From contig JBIKLX010000053.1 of NCBI GenBank assembly GCA_044359565.1, positions 1 to 17,348 on the forward strand: a DNA stretch of 17,348 nt, written 5' to 3'. The position numbers and the translations under genes are program-made. Source of the DNA: VFMC01 sp044359565 (GTDB lineage Bacteria; Actinomycetota; Acidimicrobiia; Acidimicrobiales; Ilumatobacteraceae). Below the pieces are notes generated by a model. It was not told where the DNA came from. It worked only from the letters and a program-made list of their open reading frames with translations, and ran no database searches. Of this stretch, positions 1 through 7,183 are shown piece by piece (the first letter of the stretch is position 1; each line of letters opens with the position of its first letter).

Positions 1-216
1 CACGAGCACGTTGTTGCCGCCACGGATGGGGTCGGGGCAGGTGAAGACCGGCTTCAGCATGCAGTCGCTCGACTCGCCGGTGGCCTGGTTGGTCGACGAA
101 CCGTCGAAGCCCCAGATCGGGGGCTCTTTGCCGTCGGCGAGGATCTTGGTCTTGGAGCGGAGCAGCGGGGTGGGCTCGGTGCCGTCGATCCAGATGTATT
201 CAGCTTGGTAGGCCAC
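1..216 (-). CDS. Glutamine synthetase, GSII (eukaryotic) type, N-terminal fragment
   Basis: Read on the minus strand from a GTG at 216, this encodes 72 residues that run off the left edge. The start MAYQAEYIWIDGTEPTPLL and the downstream stretches WGFDGSSTNQATGESSDC and FTCPDPIRGGNN are the beta-grasp domain signature of GSII-type glutamine synthetases, which make glutamine from glutamate, ammonia and ATP in the cytoplasm. The GTG is preceded by an AAAGGAA Shine-Dalgarno (complement of 222-228) at 5-nt spacing, which fixes the start. The catalytic C-terminal domain lies outside the window. The gene is divergent from the lipoprotein at 388. The family call is from recognised conserved strings. 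The gene could be named glnA or glnII, so no symbol is given. Confidence 0.9.
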   Translation of the reverse strand, partial: MAYQAEYIWIDGTEPTPLLRSKTKILADGKEPPIWGFDGSSTNQATGESSDCMLKPVFTCPDPIRGGNNVLV

Positions 217-387
217 GGGTATTCCTTTGGTGGAGGGCTTCAGGGGCGGACGAACTCTCGCAGCGAGCGATTACGCAGTTGTTCGCGGATTGTGAACGCT
301 GTGTGAACCACGCCCGGTCCATCTTGAGTGCGGCCCGGCGGGCACATCGCCGGGAACCACGGGCGGGTCTCCTAACGTCAGAGGTGC
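217..387. promoter_or_regulatory. Divergent glutamine synthetase / lipoprotein intergenic region with tandem TGTGAAC repeats
   Basis: This 171-bp gap drives two divergent genes. It holds two direct copies of TGTGAAC at 291-297 and 302-308, spaced 11 bp (one helical turn), which could be an operator. A TAACGT hexamer at 373-378, 9 nt before the ATG at 388, fits the leaderless-type promoter seen elsewhere in the window. No operator family could be assigned. A link to nitrogen control is only a guess from the glutamine synthetase neighbour. Confidence 0.4.
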
Positions 388-1329
388 ATGAACGTGAACA
401 CTCCCCGCCCCGACCACCTGGTTGCCACCCCGCTGAGCCGCCGGTCGCTGCTCGTGTCGTTCCTGGCCATCCCCGCCCTCGGTGGCGTGCTGGCGGCGTG
501 CGGTGGCAACGGCGACTCGGCCAGCAGCACCCCCGACGACACCACGCCCGACACCAGCACCCCGGTCACCGGTATCGAACACCCCACCGAAGCCACGGCC
601 GCGGTCATCCGGCTCGGCTATGTGGGCGGCATGTTGCCCCCCGACTACGCCTTCTCGCAGTTGCCCACCGTGCTCGTTGCCGGCGATGGCACCATCTACA
701 CCCCTGGGGTGATGACCATGCAGTACCCCGGCCCGCTCGTCCTGCCGGTGATGTCGCGCACCATCACCGAAGCCGGTATCCAGATCCTGCTCGCCAAGGC
801 CGACAGCCTGGGCCTGCTCACGTCGCCGTCGCCCGACTACACCCCGTCGGGCGACATCATGATCGCCGATGCCCCGAACACCGAGGTGGTCCTGTCGGCG
901 AAGGGTTCGTCGTTCTCGCACAGCGCGTACGCGCTCGGGATGATGACGCCCAGCGGCGACGGCACCAAGGACAACACGCCGGCCCGCCAGGCCCTGCTCG
1001 ACTTCTCGCTCGCGCTGCAGGATCTCACCACGACGGTGGGTGCCGAGAATCTCGGTACCGAGGGGCCGTTCACCCCGGCCGCCTACCGCATCCGTGCCCG
1101 TGCGGCCGAGCAGAGCGAACTCGACGCCATCATGCCCACCCCCACGGTGGTCGAGTGGCCGGCGTCCACCGGCGTGAAGCTGGCCGACGCCACCAACTGC
1201 GCCACGCTCACGGCCGAGCAGGCGGGCACCGTGCTGGCCGATGCCAAGCAGGACACCTACTTCAAGGACGGCGACTCGCTGTACTTCGTCGCCGCTGCAG
1301 TCCTGCTGCCCGGCGATCCCGCCTGCTGA
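388..1329 (+). CDS. Hypothetical secreted lipoprotein
   Basis: A 313-residue protein of unknown function. The N-terminus has a twin-arginine-like SRRSLLVSFLAIPALGGVLAAC segment: two arginines, a hydrophobic stretch, and a lipobox LAAC whose Cys is residue 38. This predicts Tat or Sec export and lipid anchoring to the outer face of the membrane. It is followed by a Ser/Thr/Asp/Pro-rich linker typical of actinobacterial lipoproteins. I recognise no catalytic motif in the mature part. The ATG at 388 has a GAGG at 381-384 (very short spacing) and a TAACGT hexamer 9 nt upstream, so it may be translated from a leaderless mRNA. It lies 153 bp before nadE on the same strand. The reading frame is secure from codon bias. 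The function is unknown. Confidence 0.85.
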   Translation: MNVNTPRPDHLVATPLSRRSLLVSFLAIPALGGVLAACGGNGDSASSTPDDTTPDTSTPVTGIEHPTEATAAVIRLGYVGGMLPPDYAFSQLPTVLVAGDGTIYTPGVMTMQYPGPLVLPVMSRTITEAGIQILLAKADSLGLLTSPSPDYTPSGDIMIADAPNTEVVLSAKGSSFSHSAYALGMMTPSGDGTKDNTPARQALLDFSLALQDLTTTVGAENLGTEGPFTPAAYRIRARAAEQSELDAIMPTPTVVEWPASTGVKLADATNCATLTAEQAGTVLADAKQDTYFKDGDSLYFVAAAVLLPGDPAC

Positions 1330-1346
1330 TCCCGGCCTGCTGATCC
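1321..1346. repeat. 14-bp tandem duplication at the lipoprotein stop
   Basis: GCCTGCTGATCC occurs at 1321-1332 and again at 1335-1346, a tandem duplication with 14-bp period that includes the TGA stop codon. It looks like a slippage product. A small hairpin CTCCG-CGCA-CGGAG follows at 1384-1397, without a T tract. It may or may not terminate transcription. Confidence 0.6.
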
Positions 1347-1470
1347 GCCGGGCTTCGTGAGCATGGACCCGGTTGTGCCGTGTCTCCGCGCACGGAGCCC
1401 CGGTATCGGTGAGCCTTGACCGGCTCGACGGCGGTATCCGCTCACGGATGGGGAGGGCATGGGGGCCAAG

Positions 1471-1476
1471 TAGCCT
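1471..1476 (+). promoter_or_regulatory. Leaderless-type -10 element of nadE
   Basis: TAGCCT lies 6 nt before the GTG start at 1483 and there is no Shine-Dalgarno between them. A start site 6-7 nt after the hexamer would put the mRNA 5' end at the start codon. The same hexamer precedes asd and the receiver-domain gene at similar spacing. Confidence 0.55.
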
Positions 1477-1482
1477 CGGGGT

Positions 1483-3201
1483 GTGGCTCGCCTGCGCATC
1501 GCCCTCGCCCAGATCAACCCCACCGTCGGCGATCTCGACGGCAACGTGGCGCTCATCAAGGCCGCCTACGACGAAGCCGAGGCAGCGGGCTGCGACATCG
1601 TGGCCTTCCCCGAACTGGCCATCACCGGCTATCCGCCCGAAGACCTGGTGCTGAAGCCCGGCTTCGTGGCCGACAACAAGCACGCGCTCGCCTCCATCGC
1701 CGCGCACACCGGGCACTGCGCCGCAGTGGTGGGCTTCGTCGATGCCGACCGCGACCTCTACAACGCCGCCGCGATGTGTGTGAACGGCGCAGTGGTGGGC
1801 ACATACCGCAAGCGGGTGCTGCCCAACTACGCCGTGTTCGACGAGGCCCGCTACTTCACCCCGGGCGATGCCAACGACCCGTACGAGTTGTTCGTCATCG
1901 GCGGGGTGAATGTGGCGATGAGTATCTGCGAAGACGTGTGGAGCCCCACGGGGCCGCTGGCCCAGCAGGCTGCCGGTGGCGCCGAACTGAACATCAACAT
2001 CAACGGCTCGCCGTTCCACAACGGCAAGGCGCACGACCGCGAGCGCATGCTCGCCACCCGCGCCGCCGACGCCAGCTGTGCACTCGTCTACGTGAACCAG
2101 GTGTGCGGTCAGGACGAACTGGTCTTCGACGGCGGCTCGATGGTGTTCGACAACGAGGGCACGCTCGTGGCTCGCGCTGCGCAGTTCGCCTCCGAACTAC
2201 TCATCACCGACGTCGTCGTCGAGCCGGTGTACCGCAAGCGGCTCATCGACCCCCGTGGCCGCGCCACCCTCGAGCACCTGCCGCTCGTCACCATCAGCGA
2301 GCAGCCGCGTCTCGCCGCCGGCATCGTCGAGCCACGGATGGCAGCGCCGCTCTCGTCCGATGCCGAGCTCTACTCCGCGCTGGTGCTCGGCACCCGCGAC
2401 TACGTGCGCAAGAACGGGTTCACCGATGTGGTCATCGGCCTGTCGGGCGGTATCGACTCCACGATCGTGGCCTGCGTGGCCGTCGACGCCCTCGGCGCCG
2501 AGCACGTGCACGGCGTCAGCATGCCCAGCCGCTACTCCAGCGACCACAGCCGATCCGACGCTGCCGACCTCGCTCAGCGCCTCGGCATCGACTACCGCAC
2601 GGTGGCCATCGAGCCGGCTTTCGCGGCGTACCTCGACATGCTCGCTCCGTCGTTCGACGGTCGCCCGGCCGACCTCACCGAGGAGAACCTGCAGAGCCGC
2701 ATCCGTGGCACCACGCTGATGGCGCTGTCGAACAAGTTCGGCTGGATGGTGCTCACCACCGGCAACAAGAGCGAGATGGCCGTCGGCTACTTCACCATCT
2801 ACGGCGACTCGGTGGGTGGCTACGCCGTCATCAAGGACGTGCTGAAGACTCGCGTGTACGACCTGTGCCGCTCCGTGAACGCGCATGCCGGCCGCACCAT
2901 CATCAACGAGAGCGTCATCACCAAGCCGCCGTCGGCCGAGCTGCGCCCCGACCAACGCGACGACCAGAGCCTGCCGCCGTACGAGGTGCTCGACCCGATC
3001 CTGCAGCTCTACGTGGAAGACGACCGCACGGCGGCCGAGATCATCGAACTGGGTCACGACGAGGCGCTGGTGCGGCGCATCACCCGGCTGGTCGATGTGA
3101 ACGAGTACAAGCGGCGGCAGTGCCCGCCCGGTGTGCGCGTGAGTCTGAAGGCGTTCGGCAAAGATCGCCGCCTGCCCATCACCAACCGGTATCGGGGCTG
3201 A
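1483..3201 (+). CDS. nadE: Glutamine-dependent NAD+ synthetase
   Basis: This 572-residue two-domain enzyme converts deamido-NAD+ to NAD+ using ATP and glutamine, the last step of NAD biosynthesis. The N-terminal nitrilase-type glutaminase domain (about residues 1-270) shows the catalytic triad: Glu44 in FPELAITGY, Lys110 in YRKRVLPNY and Cys149 in SICEDVW. The C-terminal synthetase domain carries the PP-loop SGGIDS at 321-326 and TTGNKSEMAVGY, ending in KDRRLPITNRYRG. The internal glutaminase means it does not depend on free ammonia. The length matches the ~570-residue bacterial class, shorter than the ~680-residue mycobacterial form. I chose the GTG at 1483 because homologues begin with (M)xxLRIALAQINPTVGD and a TAGCCT element precedes it. 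A GTG two bases earlier is out of frame. Confidence 0.96.
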   Translation: MARLRIALAQINPTVGDLDGNVALIKAAYDEAEAAGCDIVAFPELAITGYPPEDLVLKPGFVADNKHALASIAAHTGHCAAVVGFVDADRDLYNAAAMCVNGAVVGTYRKRVLPNYAVFDEARYFTPGDANDPYELFVIGGVNVAMSICEDVWSPTGPLAQQAAGGAELNININGSPFHNGKAHDRERMLATRAADASCALVYVNQVCGQDELVFDGGSMVFDNEGTLVARAAQFASELLITDVVVEPVYRKRLIDPRGRATLEHLPLVTISEQPRLAAGIVEPRMAAPLSSDAELYSALVLGTRDYVRKNGFTDVVIGLSGGIDSTIVACVAVDALGAEHVHGVSMPSRYSSDHSRSDAADLAQRLGIDYRTVAIEPAFAAYLDMLAPSFDGRPADLTEENLQSRIRGTTLMALSNKFGWMVLTTGNKSEMAVGYFTIYGDSVGGYAVIKDVLKTRVYDLCRSVNAHAGRTIINESVITKPPSAELRPDQRDDQSLPPYEVLDPILQLYVEDDRTAAEIIELGHDEALVRRITRLVDVNEYKRRQCPPGVRVSLKAFGKDRRLPITNRYRG

Positions 3202-3208
3202 AGTCCCT

Positions 3209-3226
3209 GTTCCCCACGTCGGGAAC
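3209..3226. terminator. Small inverted repeat after nadE
   Basis: GTTCCC and GGGAAC (6-bp perfect arms) flank a 6-nt CACGTC loop, starting 8 nt after the nadE stop. There is no T tract. It could be a weak terminator of nadE or an operator for the next gene; the sequence cannot decide. Confidence 0.3.
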
Positions 3227-3295
3227 CTGCGAGGCTGCGCGGACGTCGTAACGACAGCGCTGCATCGACGCGGCGACCCAGTGAAGGAGCGTTCG

Positions 3296-3715
3296 ATGCG
3301 AACCCTGGCAGTGATGGTGATGATGGTGGCAGTGCTCGGAGCGTGCGGGAGCAGGGACGAGGGGGCCGGCGACACCCTGCCCGCTGCCGGTGACGTGACG
3401 GTCACGGCCTCGGGCTCAGCGGCGCTGAAGGTTGGCCAGACCCTGGTGATCACCCTCGCCTCGAACCCGTCGACGGGTTACGGCTGGACCGTCAGCGGGG
3501 CGCCCGACAGCGCCGTGCTCACCCAGGACGGCGACATCACGTATACGCCCAGCAATCCCGATGTCGTCATGCCCGGTTCGGGTGGCTCCGAGACGGTGCG
3601 CTTCACGGCCACCGCTGCGGGCACCACGACGGTGGTGCTCGACTACCGCCGGCCGTGGGAGACCGACGTGCCGCCGGTCGAGACGGTCACCATCGACGTC
3701 ACCGTCACCGCCTGA
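3296..3715 (+). CDS. Chagasin-type (MEROPS I42) cysteine-protease inhibitor lipoprotein
   Basis: A 139-residue predicted lipoprotein. It has a short signal peptide with lipobox LGAC (Cys at residue 16), then one Ig-like inhibitor domain. All three inhibitory loops of the chagasin/I42 family are visible: NPSTGYGW (BC loop), PGSGGSETVRF (DE loop) and YRRPWE (FG loop). Family members block papain-like cysteine peptidases by inserting these loops into the active-site cleft. Lipidation would display the inhibitor on the cell surface. The start is the ATG at 3296 because AAGGAG at 3284-3289 sits 6 nt upstream; an upstream GTG at 3281 would destroy that spacing. It ends 16 bp before a palindromic repeat shared with the convergent MFS gene. 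The target peptidase is unknown. Confidence 0.88.
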   Translation: MRTLAVMVMMVAVLGACGSRDEGAGDTLPAAGDVTVTASGSAALKVGQTLVITLASNPSTGYGWTVSGAPDSAVLTQDGDITYTPSNPDVVMPGSGGSETVRFTATAAGTTTVVLDYRRPWETDVPPVETVTIDVTVTA

Positions 3716-3731
3716 CGCTTCCGGTCCCTCA

Positions 3732-3776
3732 CGCGATGAGCAATGTGCGCACCTGGCGCACCGGTTGCTCATCGCG
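3732..3776. repeat. Palindromic intergenic repeat, copy A
   Basis: Perfect 12-bp arms CGCGATGAGCAA (3732-3743) and TTGCTCATCGCG (3765-3776) enclose an inner hairpin TGCGC-ACCTG-GCGCA (3746-3760). On the minus strand its inner part matches copy C. It lies between convergent genes and overlaps the TGA stop of the MFS gene at 3769-3771. It could act as a bidirectional terminator or be a REP-like element. There is no T tract. Confidence 0.85.
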
Positions 3777-4995
3777 TCGGGAGGGTGGTGGCCTCGGGGC
3801 GGGTGCGGTGCAGCACGATGGCGGCCAGCAGGGTGGCCGCTGCCAGCACGGCCGACATCGCGGCAGGCCAGGCGATGCCGTGGTCGGCGTACAGCCGGGT
3901 GGCAGGGATGGAGGTGATGGCTCGGCCCAGGGTGCCGCCGGCCAGCATCAGGCTCATCCCGAGCGCCGGTGAACCGGGTACCAGGGTGGTGCCGATCGCC
4001 ACCGAACTGACGATCCCGAACTCGAAGCTCAGCACGGCGATCGCCAGCAGCGGCAGGCCGAGCCAGAGCTGGTCGTGCACGAACACCAACCCGAGTGCGG
4101 CTGGCGCCATCAACGCGGCCCCCAGGGCGATGCTGCGCTCCTTGCCCCATGCGTCGGTTCGGCGCGACGAGGTGATCGACGCGCCCAACTCGCCCAGGCC
4201 CAGCGCGAACGCGACGGCCGCCAACATGGCCGCGGTGAAGTCGAACGAATCCTCGAGCCAGCTGCCGAAGGTGACGAACAGGAACTGCACCGACCCCATC
4301 AGTGAGCCCGAGATGAAGATCGCCAGCACCGCTCGCGAGCCGAGTCGTGACCGGCGGCCGCGGTCGCCCGCCGCCTCGCGTGCCGACACCTCGGTGTGGT
4401 GCGGCTCGCGCGGCAGCCGCCGGGCCACCACGCCCGCGAACATCAGCACCGCGATCGCTCCCGTGGCGTAGCCGGCCCGCCAGCCGAGCGCACCGGTGAC
4501 CAGCCCCATCGTGCTCACACCCAGCAGCAGACCACCCGCCCAGGCGATCTCGGTGACGCCCACCACCCGGCTGCGGGTCTCGTACGGCACATGGTCGGAC
4601 ACCCACGACCCCAACCCGAGGTCGAAGGTGACCTTGCTCTGCGCCAGCACGATCAGCCCGATGGCGAACAGCACCATGCCCTGACTCGATGCGGCCAGCA
4701 CGGTGCCGGCGACCACGCCGAGGAGGCCGAGCACCATGGCGGAACGGCGCGGCATCCGGTCGACCAGTCGGGCGTTCAACGGCGACAGCAGCCCAGCCAA
4801 TTCGGCCGCAGCGAGAGCGACGCCGATGTCGTCGAGCGACACACCGGTGCCGCGGGCGATGGTGGCGAGGAACGGTGGCGCGTAGCGGAAACAGGCGTTG
4901 GCGCACAGCCGGGCCGCGGTGAGCGTGCCGATGTGGCGGCGCACTTCGGCGGGGCAGTCGTCGCCCAACAGCGAATCGAGAGGGCGGGCGAGCAT
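3769..4995 (-). CDS. Major facilitator superfamily transporter
   Basis: A 408-residue membrane protein with about 12 hydrophobic segments separated by short charged loops, as in 12-helix MFS permeases. The loop after helix 2 reads NARLVDRMPRRSAMV, a recognisable MFS motif A (D-x-x-P-R-R). A central hydrophilic loop (EPHHTEVSAREAAGDRGRRSR) separates the two six-helix halves. No residue identifies the substrate, so efflux of a small molecule is only the family default. I chose the ATG at 4995 because the reading frame upstream is antisense to aspartate kinase, and because a TACCGT hexamer lies exactly 9 nt before this ATG. The gene is divergent from ask with 28 bp between start codons, and its stop lies inside palindromic repeat A. 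Confidence 0.88.
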   Translation of the reverse strand: MLARPLDSLLGDDCPAEVRRHIGTLTAARLCANACFRYAPPFLATIARGTGVSLDDIGVALAAAELAGLLSPLNARLVDRMPRRSAMVLGLLGVVAGTVLAASSQGMVLFAIGLIVLAQSKVTFDLGLGSWVSDHVPYETRSRVVGVTEIAWAGGLLLGVSTMGLVTGALGWRAGYATGAIAVLMFAGVVARRLPREPHHTEVSAREAAGDRGRRSRLGSRAVLAIFISGSLMGSVQFLFVTFGSWLEDSFDFTAAMLAAVAFALGLGELGASITSSRRTDAWGKERSIALGAALMAPAALGLVFVHDQLWLGLPLLAIAVLSFEFGIVSSVAIGTTLVPGSPALGMSLMLAGGTLGRAITSIPATRLYADHGIAWPAAMSAVLAAATLLAAIVLHRTRPEATTLPTR

Positions 4996-5004
4996 CAGGG
5001 GGAG

Positions 5005-5014
5005 ACGGTATCCT
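5005..5014. promoter_or_regulatory. Mirrored overlapping -10 elements for the MFS gene and ask
   Basis: On the plus strand TATCCT (5009-5014) is 9 nt before the ask GTG. On the minus strand TACCGT (5010-5005) is 9 nt before the MFS ATG. The two hexamers share the bases 5009-5010. Both fit TANNNT with the same spacing and neither start has a Shine-Dalgarno. RNA polymerase could not occupy both at once, so the two genes should compete. Confidence 0.5.
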
Positions 5015-5023
5015 CTGGAACCC

Positions 5024-6274
5024 GTGGCCCTCATCGTCCAGAAGTACGGCGGAACATCCGTCGCCGACCCCGACCGGATGCGTGCGGTCGCCGAGAACGT
5101 CGCGTTCACGCGCCGGCGCGGCGACCAAGTGGTGGTGGTGGTGAGCGCGATGGGCAAGAGCACCGACAACCTCATCGCCCTCGCCAACAGCGTGTCGAAG
5201 ACCCAGCCCGGGCGCGAGATGGACATGCTGCTCACCACGGGCGAGCGGGTGTCGATGGCGCTGGTGTCGATGGCGCTGGCCGACATCGGCGTGCCAGCGG
5301 TCAGCTTCACCGGCAGCCAGGTGGGCATCGTCACCGATACCGCTCATGGCAAAGCGAAGATCCTCGAGGTGAAGGGCGACCGGGTGCGCGAGGCCCTCGC
5401 CGAGGGCAAGGTGTGCGTGGTGGCCGGGTTCCAGGGCATCAGCACCGACCACGAGATCACCACGCTCGGCCGCGGTGGCAGCGACACCACGGCTGTGGCG
5501 CTGGCCGCCGCGCTGCAGGCCGACAGCTGCGAGATCTACACCGACGTCACCGGCGTGTTCAGCGCCGACCCGCGTGTGGTGCCCCATGCCCGCAAGCTCG
5601 CCCACATCAACTTCGACGAGATGCTCGAGATGGCCGGCGCCGGCAGCAAGGTGTTGGCGCTGCGCAGTGTCGAGTTCGCCCGCAACCACAACGTCCCCCT
5701 CCACGTCCGTTCCAGCTTCACCTGGGAGCAGGGCACGTGGGTCACCGGTCAGGAGCCCTCCATGGAAGATCCGGTCATCTCCGGCGTCGTCACCGACCTG
5801 TCCGAGTCGAAGGTCACCATCGTCGGTGTGCCCGACCGGCCCGGTATCTCGGCCACCCTGTTCGAGCCCCTCGCGCAGGCGAACGTGAACGTCGACATGA
5901 TCGTGCAGAACACGGGTCACGTCGGCACCACCGACATCAGCTTCACGATGCCGAAGGCCGATATGGCCACTGCCGAGTCGATCGTCAGCCGGGTCGCCGC
6001 CGAGATCGGTGCAGCAGGTGTCGAGCACGATGCCGAAATCGCCAAGATCAGCCTGGTGGGCGCCGGCATGAAGAGCAGCCCCGGCATCGCGGCGAAGATG
6101 TTCCGCACCCTCGCCGATGCGGGCGTGAACATCATGATGATCTCCACCTCGACCATCCGCATCAGCGTGGTCACCGCGGCCGCCGACCTCGAGCGAGCGG
6201 CCCGGGCCCTGCACACGGCGTTCGGGCTCGACAGCGGGCAGGCCTATTCGGCGCCGCTTCCCGATCGCAAGTGA
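5024..6274 (+). CDS. lysC: Aspartate kinase
   Basis: A 416-residue enzyme that phosphorylates aspartate with ATP, the first step toward lysine/diaminopimelate, threonine and methionine. The N-terminal kinase domain starts with VQKYGGTSV (Lys7 of the KYGGTS signature) and contains LLTTGERVSMALV and TLGRGGSDTTAVALA. It is followed by two ACT regulatory domains (about residues 260-405) with GVPDRPGISATLF and NVDMIVQNT, expected to bind lysine and/or threonine. The GTG at 5024 is preceded by TATCCT at 9 nt and yields the family N-terminus. An internal ATG at 5762 (Met247) with AGGAG 6 nt upstream falls at the start of the regulatory half, as in alpha/beta aspartokinases. asd follows after one gene. 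The symbol could also be written ask. Confidence 0.96.
   Translation: MALIVQKYGGTSVADPDRMRAVAENVAFTRRRGDQVVVVVSAMGKSTDNLIALANSVSKTQPGREMDMLLTTGERVSMALVSMALADIGVPAVSFTGSQVGIVTDTAHGKAKILEVKGDRVREALAEGKVCVVAGFQGISTDHEITTLGRGGSDTTAVALAAALQADSCEIYTDVTGVFSADPRVVPHARKLAHINFDEMLEMAGAGSKVLALRSVEFARNHNVPLHVRSSFTWEQGTWVTGQEPSMEDPVISGVVTDLSESKVTIVGVPDRPGISATLFEPLAQANVNVDMIVQNTGHVGTTDISFTMPKADMATAESIVSRVAAEIGAAGVEHDAEIAKISLVGAGMKSSPGIAAKMFRTLADAGVNIMMISTSTIRISVVTAAADLERAARALHTAFGLDSGQAYSAPLPDRK
5751..5764 (+). promoter_or_regulatory. Internal Shine-Dalgarno and start codon for an aspartate kinase beta subunit
   Basis: AGGAG at 5751-5755 lies 6 nt before the in-frame ATG at 5762-5764, which would begin with MEDPVISGVVTDLSES and make a ~170-residue protein carrying only the ACT domains. 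Aspartokinases of Bacillus and Corynebacterium are known to make such a beta subunit from an internal start. Here the main GTG start has no Shine-Dalgarno, while the internal one does. Confidence 0.6.
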
Positions 6275-6296
6275 GGCCTGCCACACTGGGCAGCTG

Positions 6297-7124
6297 ATGA
6301 ACCGTCGCCAGCAACACGTGCCCTGGAAGGCAGCGGGCACCGCCAGCGAACAGCAGGCGAGCGCCGACGACGTGGTGCGCCGCACCGGCTGGGTTTTCAA
6401 CAACCGCACCGGCGACGAACTCGACCTCGCCGAGTTCGTACGCACTGGCGATCACGAGACGCTTGCCTATCTGCAGGCGTTCGGGCTGGCGGGCGAGCAC
6501 AACGCTGGGCAGACCCTGCTCGAGATCGGGTCGGGAATCGGGAGGATGACCGCCAGCTTCACCCGCATGTTCAACACGGTGGTGGCGTGCGACCTCGACG
6601 CCGCCTTCCTCGAGCGGTGCCGCGAGACCGTTGCCCAGTTCGGCCGGCCCGACCACCTGCGCACGATGCACGTGTTCGACGGCCGCACGGTACGTGTAGC
6701 CGACGGGTCGATCGACCTGGGCTTCAGTTACATCACCCTGCAGCACTGCCATCACGACGACGCCCTGGCGCTCACCCACGAGGCCATCCGGGCCGTGCGC
6801 CCCGGTGGGCAGGTGGCGCTGAACTACCGCACCTGGTCGGCGGGCGACGTGGTGCTGTGGCCCACCGGCAAGATCGTGCGCGGTCTGTGGCGGGTGCCGG
6901 GCATCGGGCCCGTGCTGGCCAAGCAGCGCTGGGCGACTCGTCTGGGCTGGCAGGCCAACCGGCTGTCACCGACGCAGGTGCTCGGCCAGGTGCAGCATCT
7001 GCTCGACGACGTGCGCCTGGTGCGGTCGCCCAAGCGCAAGCCGTTCCGTGTGGAGGGCGTGGCCGAGTCGACGTTCGAGGGTGTGAATCCCAGCCACTGG
7101 TGGCTCATCGCGACCGTGCGCTGA
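6297..7124 (+). CDS. Class I SAM-dependent methyltransferase
   Basis: A 275-residue protein. The SAM-binding motif I reads LLEIGSGIGRMTASF (about residues 74-88), followed by VVACDLDAAFLERC with the acidic residue at the end of strand 2. IDLGFSYITLQHCHHDDAL and AVRPGGQVALNYR correspond to the later motifs of the Rossmann fold. The N-terminal VVRRTGWVFNNRTGDELDLAEFVRTGD and the basic C-terminus are not diagnostic. The acceptor substrate is unknown. It starts 22 nt after the ask stop and ends 59 nt before asd, so it is probably co-transcribed with both. CACACT 9 nt upstream is a poor match to the TANNNT element and there is no clear Shine-Dalgarno. Its role within an amino-acid operon is not evident. 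Confidence 0.85.
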   Translation: MNRRQQHVPWKAAGTASEQQASADDVVRRTGWVFNNRTGDELDLAEFVRTGDHETLAYLQAFGLAGEHNAGQTLLEIGSGIGRMTASFTRMFNTVVACDLDAAFLERCRETVAQFGRPDHLRTMHVFDGRTVRVADGSIDLGFSYITLQHCHHDDALALTHEAIRAVRPGGQVALNYRTWSAGDVVLWPTGKIVRGLWRVPGIGPVLAKQRWATRLGWQANRLSPTQVLGQVQHLLDDVRLVRSPKRKPFRVEGVAESTFEGVNPSHWWLIATVR

Positions 7125-7170
7125 CCCCGGCGGGAACGGTAATTCCGGCCGTCGCCAGGGTGGGCACCGT

Positions 7171-7176
7171 TAGCCT
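7171..7176 (+). promoter_or_regulatory. Leaderless-type -10 element of asd
   Basis: TAGCCT lies 7 nt before the ATG at 7184. An in-frame ATG at 7178 is only 1 nt after the hexamer, so it would not be on a transcript starting 6-7 nt downstream. This favours the ATG at 7184. Confidence 0.5.
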
Positions 7177-7183
7177 GATGGCC

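Noticed and set aside
271..2034. 587-codon minus-strand open frame
   Set aside because: Shadow of the lipoprotein and nadE genes; His/Gly/Arg-rich with no recognisable motif.
3643..3651. Additional TACCGCCGG copy
   Set aside because: Lies in the coding sequence for the YRRPW loop of the I42 inhibitor, without the rest of the 17-bp motif.
3416..6445. Very long open frame on the minus strand (about 1009 codons)
   Set aside because: It is antisense to nadE/I42/ask and the MFS gene in a high-GC region. Composition is Arg/His/Gly/Asp-rich with no domain, and clear families occupy the other frames.
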